Counted from the first letter of the stretch, positions 16,381 to 24,060 are shown. The stretch is DNA of 30,849 bases from Anaerolineales bacterium UBA5195 (GCA_002412925.1 DHVZ01000021.1:1-30849), one strand, 5' to 3'. A program made the numbers and translations. The notes: generated from the letters alone by a model not told the origin.

Positions 16381-18012
16381 ATGGCTGTTATGAGACGCTT
16401 GAGCCTCATCTGGCTTTTTCTTGAATTGTTGGCAGTTTCTTGCACCCCGGCAGTATCTACGCGCGAAACTGTCACCCCGACGCTGACCCCGCCCAACTCC
16501 GTGGCGCCGGGTGTGACGGTCACTGCCTCACTGACTCCCTCGCCTGTACCGTCAGCGACTCTTACCCCCACACCGCAGCCGCGCCTGACAGTGCTGCCCT
16601 CCGGCCCGGACCTGGAAAACTTCGCGCCCGGCGCCAGCCCGCTGACGGGGCGGGTTGTCTCAGATCCAAGCCTGCTAAAAATCCCGGCCATGCTGGTTTC
16701 GATCAGCAACAGCCCGGTCACGGCTCGCCCACAGGCCGGCCCGGCCTTTGCCGACTGGATTTTCGAACTCTTTATTGGCACCGGCGCGACCCGCTTTTTG
16801 GGTGTCTTTCAAGGTGAATACCCGCGCCCGGTGCCCAACCTGGGCGGGGATTGCCCTGTCAGGGCAGAAATGACATTCCCGGAGGGGAGTTGGCTCGGGA
16901 ACCGGGTCTGGCTCGACGAAAACGGGAACAACCGTCAGGATGACTGGGAACAAGGCGTTGGCGGGGTCTGTGTCGAACTGCGGGATCAGGCTACGGGGAG
17001 TCTGCTGGCGCAAACGACAACCGATAGCAACGGCTATTTTGCGCTTGCAGTCTCCGAAGAGCCCCTATCCGTTTTCATCCAACTCCAAAAACCTGAAAAA
17101 TACACTTTTGTCGCTCCCAACCAGGGTGATGACGACCGTGACAGCGACTTCGACCGGGCAACGGGCCTGGCGGTGCCTGAACGGGTCGATGCAAGCTGGG
17201 ACGCCGGTCTCGCTTTAGTCGAACCCCCCGCGGCTGGCGAGGGGCGCGTCCAGCCGATCCGTTCCGGGCGGCTGACGTATGCGACCATCAACAAGATGTT
17301 CCCGTTTAGCTGCCTGGCCTTTGCCGGGGCAGGTGAGGGCATCCTGGAACGACTCGATGCCTGCTGGATCGTCTATGGTACGGATTCAGATGATGTCAAT
17401 GACGGTCTGTTGGTCTCGAGCGAAATGCGCAGCCTGGCTGCAGGCAACCTGACCTTTCGCCCGATTAATTATTCCGGTCATCTTTTCGATCCGGCTCCAC
17501 CACCTGGCGGGCTGGCCGCCGAAAAATTAGGGGTCTTTTACCATACCTTTAACCAGGCCGAATGGCGTTATGACCCGGTTTCGCAAACGTACCTGCGTTG
17601 GATAGATTTCCAGGACGGGAGCGGGCGCCTGACACCCGCGCTGGATGCGCTCACTGAACGTCAACTGGCCTTTGAAAATGTGATCGTGATTTACGCCACT
17701 CACGATGTTTTCCGTCACCTGCAATACGACATCAATCTGAGACCGGGGCAGGAAGGTTATGCTTTCCTTTTCCGTGATGGGCAGTTGTACAAAATTCGCT
17801 GGAGCACAGGCAACCGTGAATGGGAGAAAAAGACTGGGCTGATCCGGCCGATCCATTTTATCGGGACAGACAAGCAGCCTTTCCCGCTCAAGCCCGGGCG
17901 GACGTTCATCCATATCCTGACCGAGTTTTCAGCCGTGGAAGACCTGAAAGATGGCAACTGGCGGGCCTTTTTTGTTGTGCCCAACGACCCGGCCCCAACG
18001 CCGGAGAAGTAG
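16381..18012 (+). CDS. DUF3048 lipoprotein with an inserted SdrB-like domain
   Basis: This 543-residue protein has a lipoprotein signal (C21) and a Thr/Pro-rich stalk to about 75. The DUF3048 N-terminal half starts at SPLTG (86-90), continues with ARPQAGPAFADWIFEL (115-130) and TRFLGVFQ, and resumes at PIRSGRLTY (292-300). The C-terminal half (about 440-530) has the typical FLFRDGQ and PLKPGRTFIHI strands. Between the two parts of the first domain lies an SD-repeat-type (SdrB-like) module, about 169-280, with WLGNRVWLDENGNNRQD and TDSNGYFAL. DUF3048 proteins such as YerB are surface lipoproteins of unknown function. ATG at 16390 is an alternative start. Confidence 0.82.
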   Translation: MAVMRRLSLIWLFLELLAVSCTPAVSTRETVTPTLTPPNSVAPGVTVTASLTPSPVPSATLTPTPQPRLTVLPSGPDLENFAPGASPLTGRVVSDPSLLKIPAMLVSISNSPVTARPQAGPAFADWIFELFIGTGATRFLGVFQGEYPRPVPNLGGDCPVRAEMTFPEGSWLGNRVWLDENGNNRQDDWEQGVGGVCVELRDQATGSLLAQTTTDSNGYFALAVSEEPLSVFIQLQKPEKYTFVAPNQGDDDRDSDFDRATGLAVPERVDASWDAGLALVEPPAAGEGRVQPIRSGRLTYATINKMFPFSCLAFAGAGEGILERLDACWIVYGTDSDDVNDGLLVSSEMRSLAAGNLTFRPINYSGHLFDPAPPPGGLAAEKLGVFYHTFNQAEWRYDPVSQTYLRWIDFQDGSGRLTPALDALTERQLAFENVIVIYATHDVFRHLQYDINLRPGQEGYAFLFRDGQLYKIRWSTGNREWEKKTGLIRPIHFIGTDKQPFPLKPGRTFIHILTEFSAVEDLKDGNWRAFFVVPNDPAPTPEK

Positions 18013-18020
18013 AGGCTTCG

Positions 18021-18701
18021 GTGCATCCTTATGTCACTGGTTTGAAAACCGTGTTCGAACAAAACGCCGACCCAGCCCAGGCTGGACCGATGGCGGCCTA
18101 CATGCGCAACCAGTTCCCTTACCTTGGGATAAAAATCCCGCACAGCGCGGCGCTGCAAAAGCAGTATTATGCGGAACATGGCCTGCCACTGCTGGCTGAG
18201 CTTGACCCCATCCTGCGTGATTTGTGGGCGCTGCCCGCGCGCGAGTTCCAGTACCTTGCCGTCAGCCTGCTGGGGAAATTCGAGAGACAACTGCCGCCGG
18301 AATTCGTTGAAACGCTGGAAGATTTGATTGAGACCAAGTCCTGGTGGGATACGGTCGATTCCATTGCTGCTGGGACGGTTGGCATACACTTCCAGCGCTA
18401 CCCGGATGTCCGCGCTAAAACCCTGCCTCGCTGGCGGACATCTGAAAACTTCTGGCTGCGGCGCACCTGCCTCCTGTTCCAACTGGATTACAAACAGGGA
18501 ACCGATTTCCCGCTGTTGTGCGCGATCATCCGTGAGAATCTGGGTTCGAAGGAATTTTTTATCAACAAGGCCATTGGGTGGGCGCTGCGCCAGTATTCCC
18601 GCAGCGATGCGCAGGCTGTGCGCGATTTTGTGGCGCAGACCCCGCTGCACCCGCTCAGCGCGAGGGAGGCGCTTAAATGGCTGGAAAGGCGAGAACAATA
18701 G
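18021..18701 (+). CDS. AlkD-like DNA alkylation repair protein
   Basis: This protein of 226 residues consists almost entirely of HEAT-like helical repeats. It has the AlkD motif SWWDTVDSIA with the catalytic-type aspartates, plus a C-terminal NKAIGWALRQYS helix. AlkD glycosylases remove positively charged alkylated bases such as 3- and 7-methylpurines without flipping them out of the helix. The start is GTG at 18021, nine bases after the preceding stop, with AGAGG (18011-18015) as ribosome binding site. An upstream extension of the frame overlaps the DUF3048 gene and is not needed. Confidence 0.88.
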   Translation: MHPYVTGLKTVFEQNADPAQAGPMAAYMRNQFPYLGIKIPHSAALQKQYYAEHGLPLLAELDPILRDLWALPAREFQYLAVSLLGKFERQLPPEFVETLEDLIETKSWWDTVDSIAAGTVGIHFQRYPDVRAKTLPRWRTSENFWLRRTCLLFQLDYKQGTDFPLLCAIIRENLGSKEFFINKAIGWALRQYSRSDAQAVRDFVAQTPLHPLSAREALKWLERREQ

Positions 18702-18857
18702 ATAATTGTGACAAATATCAATAGCCATCTGCAAATGCGCGCCGTATAGTATAGGAGAAAAGTTATTTGAAGTGACGCACTGATCTGAAGGCTTGAACCT
18801 TTGGAAGATTTAACGTAAGTTGAGCAATTTTCATCCTTATTGACACTGGAGGAAAGC

Positions 18858-19319
18858 ATGCAACCTAAGATAAAAGTTGGCCTTCTTGTAGGAGCCATTG
18901 GCCTGGTATTGAACATCTGCGTAGCCAGCACAGTCGGGCTATGCGGACCGGCTGTTTCCCTGGTCGGCGGGGCGCTGGCGGGATTCTTTGCGGCCAGACA
19001 GGAAAAATCTGCCAATAAAGGCGAAGGCGCCAGGGTGGGGGCCATCTCTGGCGTTATCGCCGGAGCGCTGATCCTGATCGGCCAGGTGATCGCCGCAATT
19101 GGCGCGCTGGCCTTTTTCCAGTTTTCAGGTTTACAATTCCCCTTTGGGCAGGTGCCTTCCACTTCTGCAGACGCTTCACAGCAGGTTCTTTATTATGTCA
19201 GCGGGCTGGGCACCGGTGTCTGTTTTGGCCTGGTGGGAACCGTGCTGGCAGCCCTGGCTGGAGCTGGAGCAGGTTATTTGGGGACCTCAGACCAGCCGGA
19301 GGCCATTTCGAATTCGTAA
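18858..19319 (+). CDS. Small glycine-rich membrane protein
   Basis: This 153-residue integral membrane protein has predicted helices at about 5-22, 28-47, 61-90 and 115-143. Gly/Ala-rich packing segments (VGGALAGFFAA, AALAGAGAGYLG) recall DUF5518-type or GlsB-like small membrane proteins, but no family can be named with confidence. The ATG follows GGAGGAAAG. The 156-bp gap upstream is AT-rich and shows no strong promoter match. Confidence 0.7.
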   Translation: MQPKIKVGLLVGAIGLVLNICVASTVGLCGPAVSLVGGALAGFFAARQEKSANKGEGARVGAISGVIAGALILIGQVIAAIGALAFFQFSGLQFPFGQVPSTSADASQQVLYYVSGLGTGVCFGLVGTVLAALAGAGAGYLGTSDQPEAISNS

Positions 19320-19371
19320 GCGGCGCTTTCAGTGAAGAACAAATCTCGATTTCTGCAATTCGTCCCTATCA

Positions 19372-19392
19372 TCCCGCGAAAAACACGCGGGA
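19372..19392 (+). other. Leader hairpin before the microprotein gene
   Basis: A perfect 7-bp stem, TCCCGCG (19372-19378) with CGCGGGA (19386-19392), encloses an AAAAACA loop. It has no T-run, so it is more likely a 5' leader or intercistronic hairpin than a terminator. Confidence 0.5.
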
Positions 19393-19413
19393 CAAACCAA
19401 AAGGAGATCTGTC

Positions 19414-19527
19414 ATGGGAGATAAAAAGAGCAAGAAGGATAAGAACAAAAGTGATAAACAAAAAGCCAGCAAACAGGAGAAAGTAAAAGAACAACAGAAG
19501 AGCAAACAACCCAAAAAATCAGTTTAG
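19414..19527 (+). CDS. Lysine-rich 37-residue microprotein
   Basis: An ATG preceded by a strong AAGGAGA site opens a 37-residue protein that starts MGDKKSKKDK and ends QPKKSV. Fifteen residues are lysine, and the rest are mainly Asp, Glu, Gln and Ser, so it is fully disordered and strongly basic. A leader hairpin precedes it and a good terminator follows 14 bp after the stop, which argues that it is a real, separately controlled gene. It could bind nucleic acid or the ribosome surface, but this is only an inference from charge. Confidence 0.72.
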   Translation: MGDKKSKKDKNKSDKQKASKQEKVKEQQKSKQPKKSV

Positions 19528-19541
19528 CTGGAGCAAAGGAA

Positions 19542-19583
19542 AAAATGAACGAGGCCGTTCTTTTGGATGGTCTCGTTCATTTT
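19542..19583 (+). terminator. Terminator after the microprotein gene
   Basis: A 12-bp stem, AAAATGAACGAG (19542-19553) with CTCGTTCATTTT (19572-19583), holds an 18-base loop. The A and T tails suggest it may work in both directions. Confidence 0.75.
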
Positions 19584-19711
19584 GCCCCTTCGCCTTACAA
19601 CTTGCCATCACCTGCCTGGCCCTGCTCCCTGTGATAAAAAACTGCGTATAATTGCTCTTCGGTTGAGCAGATGCATTCATGCAGCAACCTTATCATTTTC
19701 CAGGTGCCCAA

Positions 19712-20080
19712 ATGACATATTCGATTACTGCCTCTAACGACAAAAAATATATCCTGGTCAAGGCGGTTGGGACGATCAGCCGCCAGCTTGCCATGCAATA
19801 TAATCTTGAAGCGCACGCGCTTGGCAAGGAATTGGGAATCGACCGCTTTTTGCTTGATTTCACCGAATGCAGGAACACCGATACGGTCTTGCGCAATTAC
19901 AAGTATGTCTATGATGATATGAAAAGCCCGGGCATTAACCAGGCGGCGCGCACGGCCATGCTCGTCAGTTCAAATGACCATTCCCACGATTTTATCGAAG
20001 CCCTGTTCAGGGATGCCGGGGTTGATGTAATTCTCTTCCATGACCTGGAACTGGCTTTACGATACCTTCAACAAAAATAG
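19712..20080 (+). CDS. SpoIIAA/STAS-like protein, distant third member
   Basis: This cytoplasmic protein has 122 residues, nearly the same length as the tandem pair at 880-1639. It shares the fold pattern YILVKAVG, RFLLDFTEC, and the final FHDLELALRYLQ helix, which mirrors FDTLPEALDWI. Direct sequence similarity is weak, so the relation is by fold and layout. The ATG at 19712 is preferred over 19679 because AGGTG precedes it and the length then fits the paralogues. TATAAT at 19647-19652 may be its -10 box, with a poor -35. A small UUCG-containing hairpin lies in the leader. Confidence 0.68.
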   Translation: MTYSITASNDKKYILVKAVGTISRQLAMQYNLEAHALGKELGIDRFLLDFTECRNTDTVLRNYKYVYDDMKSPGINQAARTAMLVSSNDHSHDFIEALFRDAGVDVILFHDLELALRYLQQK

Positions 20081-20110
20081 GCTCGCAAATCCGGGTTTCC
20101 CACAAAAGCG

Positions 20111-20135
20111 AAGCCGTCCGCCTGGGCGGCTTTCG
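20111..20135 (+). terminator. Weak terminator-like hairpin
   Basis: AAGCCG (20111-20116) pairs with CGGCTT (20127-20132), and the stem can extend outward with one bulge, but only short T stretches follow. It lies between the STAS-like gene and the phosphatase-GNAT gene. Confidence 0.35.
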
Positions 20136-20157
20136 GTTTCTGGATTGGAGTAAATCC

Positions 20158-21048
20158 ATGAGCACTGAAGAGATCTACAATTACCGAAAAGTGAGCGACC
20201 TGCTTATCACCGGTGGACAGCCAACCGCGGAGCAGCTCAAGTCGGCGGCGGATGAGGGCTTTCGAGTGGTGATTAACCTGGCAACTCAAAAGTCAGATCA
20301 TGCGCTGGAGGATGAAGCTGGCCTGGTGCAGTCGTTTGGGATGGAATATCACCACATTCCGGTCGAATGGGAACAGCCAACAGAGAGAGATTTCGCGGCT
20401 TTTGAGCAAGTCATGAAACAACTCCCCACAGGCAAAACGCTGATCCATTGTGCGGCCAATTTTCGCGCCACAGCTTTTTATGCGCTTTATGCATTCAAGA
20501 ACCTGGGCTGGTCGAAGGCCCAGGCCGAAACCTTCCGGGCCTCGATCTGGCAGGGCAGCGATTATCCAATCTGGGAGAAATTCATTGGCCAGGTCAAAGC
20601 CAATCTAGATGCTCAAGGCCCGGTCCAACTACGGGACGTGCTCGAAACAGACCTGCCTATTTTCTTTGAACAACAACTTGATCCAGACGCAGCCCGGATG
20701 GCTGCTTTTCCCTCCCGCAGCCGGGACACGTTCATGGTTCACTGGGCTAAAATCCTGGCCGACGAGAACGTTCAGACCCAGACCATTCTTTTCAACGGGC
20801 AGGTAGCCGGGAATATCGTCAGCTTCGAACAGGATGGGAAACGGGAAGTCGGCTACTGGTTGGGGAAGGAATTCTGGGACCAGGGTGTCGCCACCCGCGC
20901 GCTGGCTGATTTCCTGGGTCAGGTCAAGGTGCGTCCCCTCTACGCCTACGTTGCGAAACACAATCTGGCCTCGCGGCGGGTGCTGGAAAAATGTGGGTTT
21001 GCATTTGACAGCGAAGATATCGAAGGATTGATTCTGAAGCTGGTATGA
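20158..21048 (+). CDS. Fusion of a tyrosine phosphatase-like domain and a GNAT acetyltransferase
   Basis: This 296-residue protein has two domains. Residues 1-150 form a DUF442/dual-specificity phosphatase-like domain that starts with the typical ITGGQP motif and carries the P-loop HCAANFR (97-103), with C98 as nucleophile and R103 as phosphate-binding arginine in the shorter CxxxxR spacing of this branch. Residues 155-296 form a GNAT domain of the ribosomal-protein acetyltransferase kind (GYWLGKEFWDQGVATRAL, then NLASRRVLEKCGF). The two activities may act on the same or related substrates, but the sequence does not say which. GGAG lies eight bases before the ATG. Confidence 0.85.
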   Translation: MSTEEIYNYRKVSDLLITGGQPTAEQLKSAADEGFRVVINLATQKSDHALEDEAGLVQSFGMEYHHIPVEWEQPTERDFAAFEQVMKQLPTGKTLIHCAANFRATAFYALYAFKNLGWSKAQAETFRASIWQGSDYPIWEKFIGQVKANLDAQGPVQLRDVLETDLPIFFEQQLDPDAARMAAFPSRSRDTFMVHWAKILADENVQTQTILFNGQVAGNIVSFEQDGKREVGYWLGKEFWDQGVATRALADFLGQVKVRPLYAYVAKHNLASRRVLEKCGFAFDSEDIEGLILKLV

Positions 21049-21053
21049 CCAGA

Positions 21054-21083
21054 TTACAATCCGTTACCATTCTCCCTTATAAT
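21054..21083 (+). promoter_or_regulatory. Predicted promoter giving a leaderless tgt transcript
   Basis: TTACAA (21054-21059), an 18-bp spacer and a perfect TATAAT (21078-21083) end seven bases before the tgt ATG at 21091. Transcription would therefore begin at or next to the start codon. No ribosome binding site precedes the ATG. Confidence 0.6.
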
Positions 21084-21090
21084 ACGCCCC

Positions 21091-22212
21091 ATGTTTGAAT
21101 ACGAAATCATTGCCACAGAAGGCCGCGCCCGCGCGGGCCTTTTCAAGACGCCGCACGGTGCTTTGCGAACGCCAGTTTTTGCGCCGGTTGGCACCCAGGC
21201 TACCGTCAAGACGCTCACCCCCGCGCACCTCAAGGAACTGGGCGCATCGCTGGTGCTTTCCAACACCTATCACCTCTACCTTCGCCCTGGCGACGCGTTG
21301 GTGGCCGAAATGGGCGGCCTGCACCAATTTATGCAGTGGCCTAGCCCGATGCTGACCGATTCGGGCGGCTTCCAGGTTTTTTCGCTGGCGCAGATGCGCA
21401 AAATCGACGATGACGGCGTGACTTTCAAAAGCCACATCGATGGTTCGACCCATCACTTCACCCCCGAAAAGTCGATTGCTATCCAGGAGAACCTTGGCGC
21501 CGATATCATCATGGCCTTCGACGAGTGCTCCGACCCCAACGACCACACCTACAGCAAAATCGCTATGGAACGGACTCACCGTTGGGCCGAACGCTCGTTG
21601 AAAGCGCACATCCGGCCCGACCAAGCCCTGTTTGGGATCGTCCAGGGTGGCGTGGACCCGGATCTGCGGGCCGTTTCAGCGGAATTTATTGCCTCCCTGC
21701 CTTTTCCAGGGATCGCCATCGGCGGCTTGTCGGTCGGCGAAACGAAAGACGAGATGCACCGCACGCTGGATGTGGTCACGCCGCTGTTACCTGAGAACAA
21801 ACCGCGCTACCTGATGGGCGTCGGCACGCCCGAGGACCTGATCAATGGCGTCGCGCGCGGCATCGACATTTTCGATTGCGTCCTGCCCACACGGCTGGCC
21901 CGTCACCACGCCGCCTTTTCATCGACCGGGCGGCTCAACCTGATGAACGCAGCCTTTGCCCGCGACCCGCGCCCAATCGACGAGAGCTGCGACTGTTACA
22001 CCTGCCGCACCTTCACGCGGGCTTATATCCGACATTTGATCGTGGCCAAAGAATTGCTGGCCGGGACGCTGATTTCAATTCATAACCTGCGGGCATTGAT
22101 ACGGTTGATCGAAGAAATCCGCGCCGCAATTGCAAACGGAACGTTTACAGAAAAAGCGCCGCAAATGCTTGAACAATGGGGTCACAACGCGAAACGGGGG
22201 CAAACCGTTTAG
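21091..22212 (+). CDS. tgt: Queuine/preQ1 tRNA-guanine transglycosylase
   Basis: This 373-residue enzyme exchanges guanine 34 in the anticodon of tRNAs for Asp, Asn, His and Tyr with a queuosine precursor. The active-site motif TDSGGFQVFSL contains D90, the second aspartate is in DIFDCVLPTRLARH, and the zinc site is CDCYTC plus the histidine in SIHNL. The length is normal. The ATG has no ribosome binding site, in keeping with a leaderless mRNA. The 90-bp gap to uppP contains no clear signal. Confidence 0.96.
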   Translation: MFEYEIIATEGRARAGLFKTPHGALRTPVFAPVGTQATVKTLTPAHLKELGASLVLSNTYHLYLRPGDALVAEMGGLHQFMQWPSPMLTDSGGFQVFSLAQMRKIDDDGVTFKSHIDGSTHHFTPEKSIAIQENLGADIIMAFDECSDPNDHTYSKIAMERTHRWAERSLKAHIRPDQALFGIVQGGVDPDLRAVSAEFIASLPFPGIAIGGLSVGETKDEMHRTLDVVTPLLPENKPRYLMGVGTPEDLINGVARGIDIFDCVLPTRLARHHAAFSSTGRLNLMNAAFARDPRPIDESCDCYTCRTFTRAYIRHLIVAKELLAGTLISIHNLRALIRLIEEIRAAIANGTFTEKAPQMLEQWGHNAKRGQTV

Positions 22213-22302
22213 GTTGTGTTGTGTTTTGCGCAAACCTGCGCCTGCGTATGCCAAGCCCAACAGGTCACAGAAAACTCTACAGGATAGGATTAACCACGAA
22301 CC

Positions 22303-23130
22303 ATGAACCTTTTCCATGCCTTCCTTCTAGGCATCATCCAGGGACTAACGGAATTTATCCCCATTTCATCCACTGCGCACGTACTGATTGCCCAATGCTT
22401 TCTCGGCATTCCTGCTGATGAGGCGGCCTTCTCGTTTAGCGTGCTTGTCCAACTTGGTACGCTCCTGGCGCTGATCGTCTACTTCTGGAAAGACCTGTTC
22501 GCCATTTTCATGGAGACACTCAAAAACCTGGGGGGCTTGCGTGATTTCAAATCCCTGCCAGAAAATGCCAAGATGGGCTGGTACATTGTTATTGCCACCA
22601 TCCCGGCCTTGCTGGTAGGCTACCTGCTCAAAGACGCAGTTGAAGCCCTGTTCAAAACCCCCATGCTCCAGGCCTCCATCCGGCTTTTCGCGGCGGCCAC
22701 CCTGTTAGCCCTGGCAGAAACCTTCGGCAAGCGCAGCCGCAAGCTGACATCCATGACCTGGCTGGATGCGCTTTTTGTTGGCCTGATGCAGGTTATCGCT
22801 GTCTTCCCCGGCGCCTCGCGCAGCGGCACGACCATCAGCGGCGGCATGTTGCGCGGTTTTGACCGGCCTTCAGCGGCGCGTTTTGCCTTCCTGATGTCAG
22901 TGCCGGTCATGCTGGCGGCGGGCGCATACGAAGCGCTCGACTTGCGCAAGATCGCCAACCTGGGCAGTTTCCTGCCCCTGCTGGCGGTCGGGTTTGCCAC
23001 CGCGGCATTCTTCGGCTGGTTTGCCATCAAGTGGTTGTTAAATTACCTGAACAAGAATTCTCTGTACGTTTTTGCGGCGTATTGCGCGGTGGTCGGCGCG
23101 ATTTGCATCGCATTACAATTCTTGGGATAA
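22303..23130 (+). CDS. uppP: Undecaprenyl-diphosphatase
   Basis: This 275-residue integral membrane enzyme belongs to the BacA/UppP family. It removes one phosphate from undecaprenyl diphosphate to recycle the lipid carrier used in peptidoglycan and other wall polymers. Both signature regions are present: GIIQGLTEFIPISSTAH near the N-terminus and PGASRSGTTISGGML in the centre, which form the active site. The ribosome binding site is weak (AGGA about 17 bases upstream). The stop is followed by a perfect palindromic repeat. Confidence 0.96.
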   Translation: MNLFHAFLLGIIQGLTEFIPISSTAHVLIAQCFLGIPADEAAFSFSVLVQLGTLLALIVYFWKDLFAIFMETLKNLGGLRDFKSLPENAKMGWYIVIATIPALLVGYLLKDAVEALFKTPMLQASIRLFAAATLLALAETFGKRSRKLTSMTWLDALFVGLMQVIAVFPGASRSGTTISGGMLRGFDRPSAARFAFLMSVPVMLAAGAYEALDLRKIANLGSFLPLLAVGFATAAFFGWFAIKWLLNYLNKNSLYVFAAYCAVVGAICIALQFLG

Positions 23131-23135
23131 AATTT

Positions 23136-23164
23136 GTAAGGGCGATGCATTGCATCGCCCTTAC
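23136..23164. repeat. Perfect 29-bp palindromic repeat
   Basis: Two 14-bp arms, GTAAGGGCGATGCA and its complement, surround a single T. It lies between uppP and the next gene, six bases after the stop and six before the ATG. It has no T-run. The GTA-GGGCGATGCA form resembles small palindromic elements scattered in many bacterial genomes. Confidence 0.8.
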
Positions 23165-23170
23165 CGAATT

Positions 23171-23800
23171 ATGGATAAATTCCTTTTAGCCCTCCTTCTC
23201 CTGCTCACCGCCTGTACCCCGGCCACCGCAGCCCCCCCCCTGCAGGTGGTCAAAATCCATGCCACAGCGGCGGCGCAGCCCTGGCTGATGGAGGCCTCCA
23301 ACTGCGCAGCGGGGAGTTCGGTGATCCTATCCAACGTCCTCGACCCGGTCGAGGCAGATATCTTGCTGCTCGTAGGCGAACCGGATCACCTGACCACGCC
23401 TGCCTTCCAGGTCGACCGCGAAGACTTGTTGGTTGTGACAAATGACGAAAGCCTGGCGCAAAACTTGTCTGCAGATGAGGTCCGCGCGTTGTTTGCCGGT
23501 CAGGGGCAGGCAGAGGTTGAGATTTGGGTCTTTGCTCTCGGAGAAGACCTCCAGCAAGTCTTTGCGCGTGAGATCATGCGTGGGACGCCGGTCAGTTCCC
23601 TGGCGCGGCTGGCTACCAGCCCACGGCAGATGTCTGATGTTTTAAAATCCGAGAAAAAAGCCATTGGCATTCTCGGGCGTCGCTGGAAAACGGACGCCCA
23701 GCGCGAAGTCTTCAGCCTGTCGAACCAGCCGGTGCTGGCCATCCCCGCCGCCGAGCCGCAAGGCGCGGTCAAAGAACTCCTGGCCTGCCTGCAAAAATAG
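23171..23800 (+). CDS. PstS-like periplasmic-binding lipoprotein
   Basis: This 209-residue lipoprotein has a very short signal peptide (MDKFLLALLLLLTAC, C15). The rest resembles a small phosphate/substrate-binding protein domain of the PstS-like type (DLLVVTNDESLAQNLSADEVRALFAGQ is the typical central segment). It probably binds a small anion or acts as a sensor. The ATG at 23171 is chosen because it begins a clean lipoprotein signal; an in-frame start at 23072 lies inside uppP. The last codons and stop are part of a long hairpin. Confidence 0.75.
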   Translation: MDKFLLALLLLLTACTPATAAPPLQVVKIHATAAAQPWLMEASNCAAGSSVILSNVLDPVEADILLLVGEPDHLTTPAFQVDREDLLVVTNDESLAQNLSADEVRALFAGQGQAEVEIWVFALGEDLQQVFAREIMRGTPVSSLARLATSPRQMSDVLKSEKKAIGILGRRWKTDAQREVFSLSNQPVLAIPAAEPQGAVKELLACLQK

Positions 23801-23812
23801 GCAGGCCAGGAG
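23777..23812 (+). other. Long hairpin spanning the stop codon
   Basis: CTCCTGGCCTGCCT (23777-23790) and AGGCAGGCCAGGAG (23799-23812) are perfect 14-bp arms with an 8-base loop. The stop TAG lies at the base of the loop. Only three T residues follow. The hairpin may act as a terminator, and it would bury the AGGAG in front of the fragment at 23814. Confidence 0.65.
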
Positions 23813-23813
23813 T

Positions 23814-23951
23814 TTGCAAAAGACCTACCTCCTGCCCTTGTTGTTCGGATTGGCGCACGGCGTTTCAGATGCCTCGGCGGGATTGCTGGTGGGGACCGCC
23901 TGGCAGTTGAGTTTTCCTGGCGGAAAAATTCTTATCCTTGTTTACAGGTAA
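23814..23951 (+). pseudogene. N-terminal fragment of a membrane protein
   Basis: A TTG preceded by AGGAG opens 45 residues that read like the start of a membrane transporter (LLPLLFGLAHGVSDASAGLLVG, then a second hydrophobic strand GGKILILVY) and then stop at TAA. The protein appears cut after its first hydrophobic segments. It runs head-on into the minus-strand fragment at 23932-24060, and both frames end inside the same 20 bp, which suggests a deletion junction. Confidence 0.5.
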
Positions 23952-24060
23952 ATTTAGCAATTCCCGTCAATTTTTGTTTGAGGGCAAGCGAAACCCGCTC
24001 CCGTAATTCGGCAATGGAAGCAGATAGGTCAGCCGGCGGATTTGCCACAGGTGAAATCAT
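23932..24060 (-). pseudogene. N-terminal fragment of an unknown protein
   Basis: An ATG at 24060, after AAAGGGA, opens 42 residues starting MISPVANPPADLSASIAELRE and stopping at 23932. The helix-forming start looks like a normal protein N-terminus, but the remainder is missing. The 75 bp upstream is very AT-rich and would carry its promoter. A complete microprotein cannot be excluded. Confidence 0.42.

Noticed and set aside
17820..18020. Long N-terminal extension of the AlkD-like protein
   Set aside because: It overlaps the DUF3048 C-terminal domain in another frame, and the GTG at 18021 gives the usual family length.
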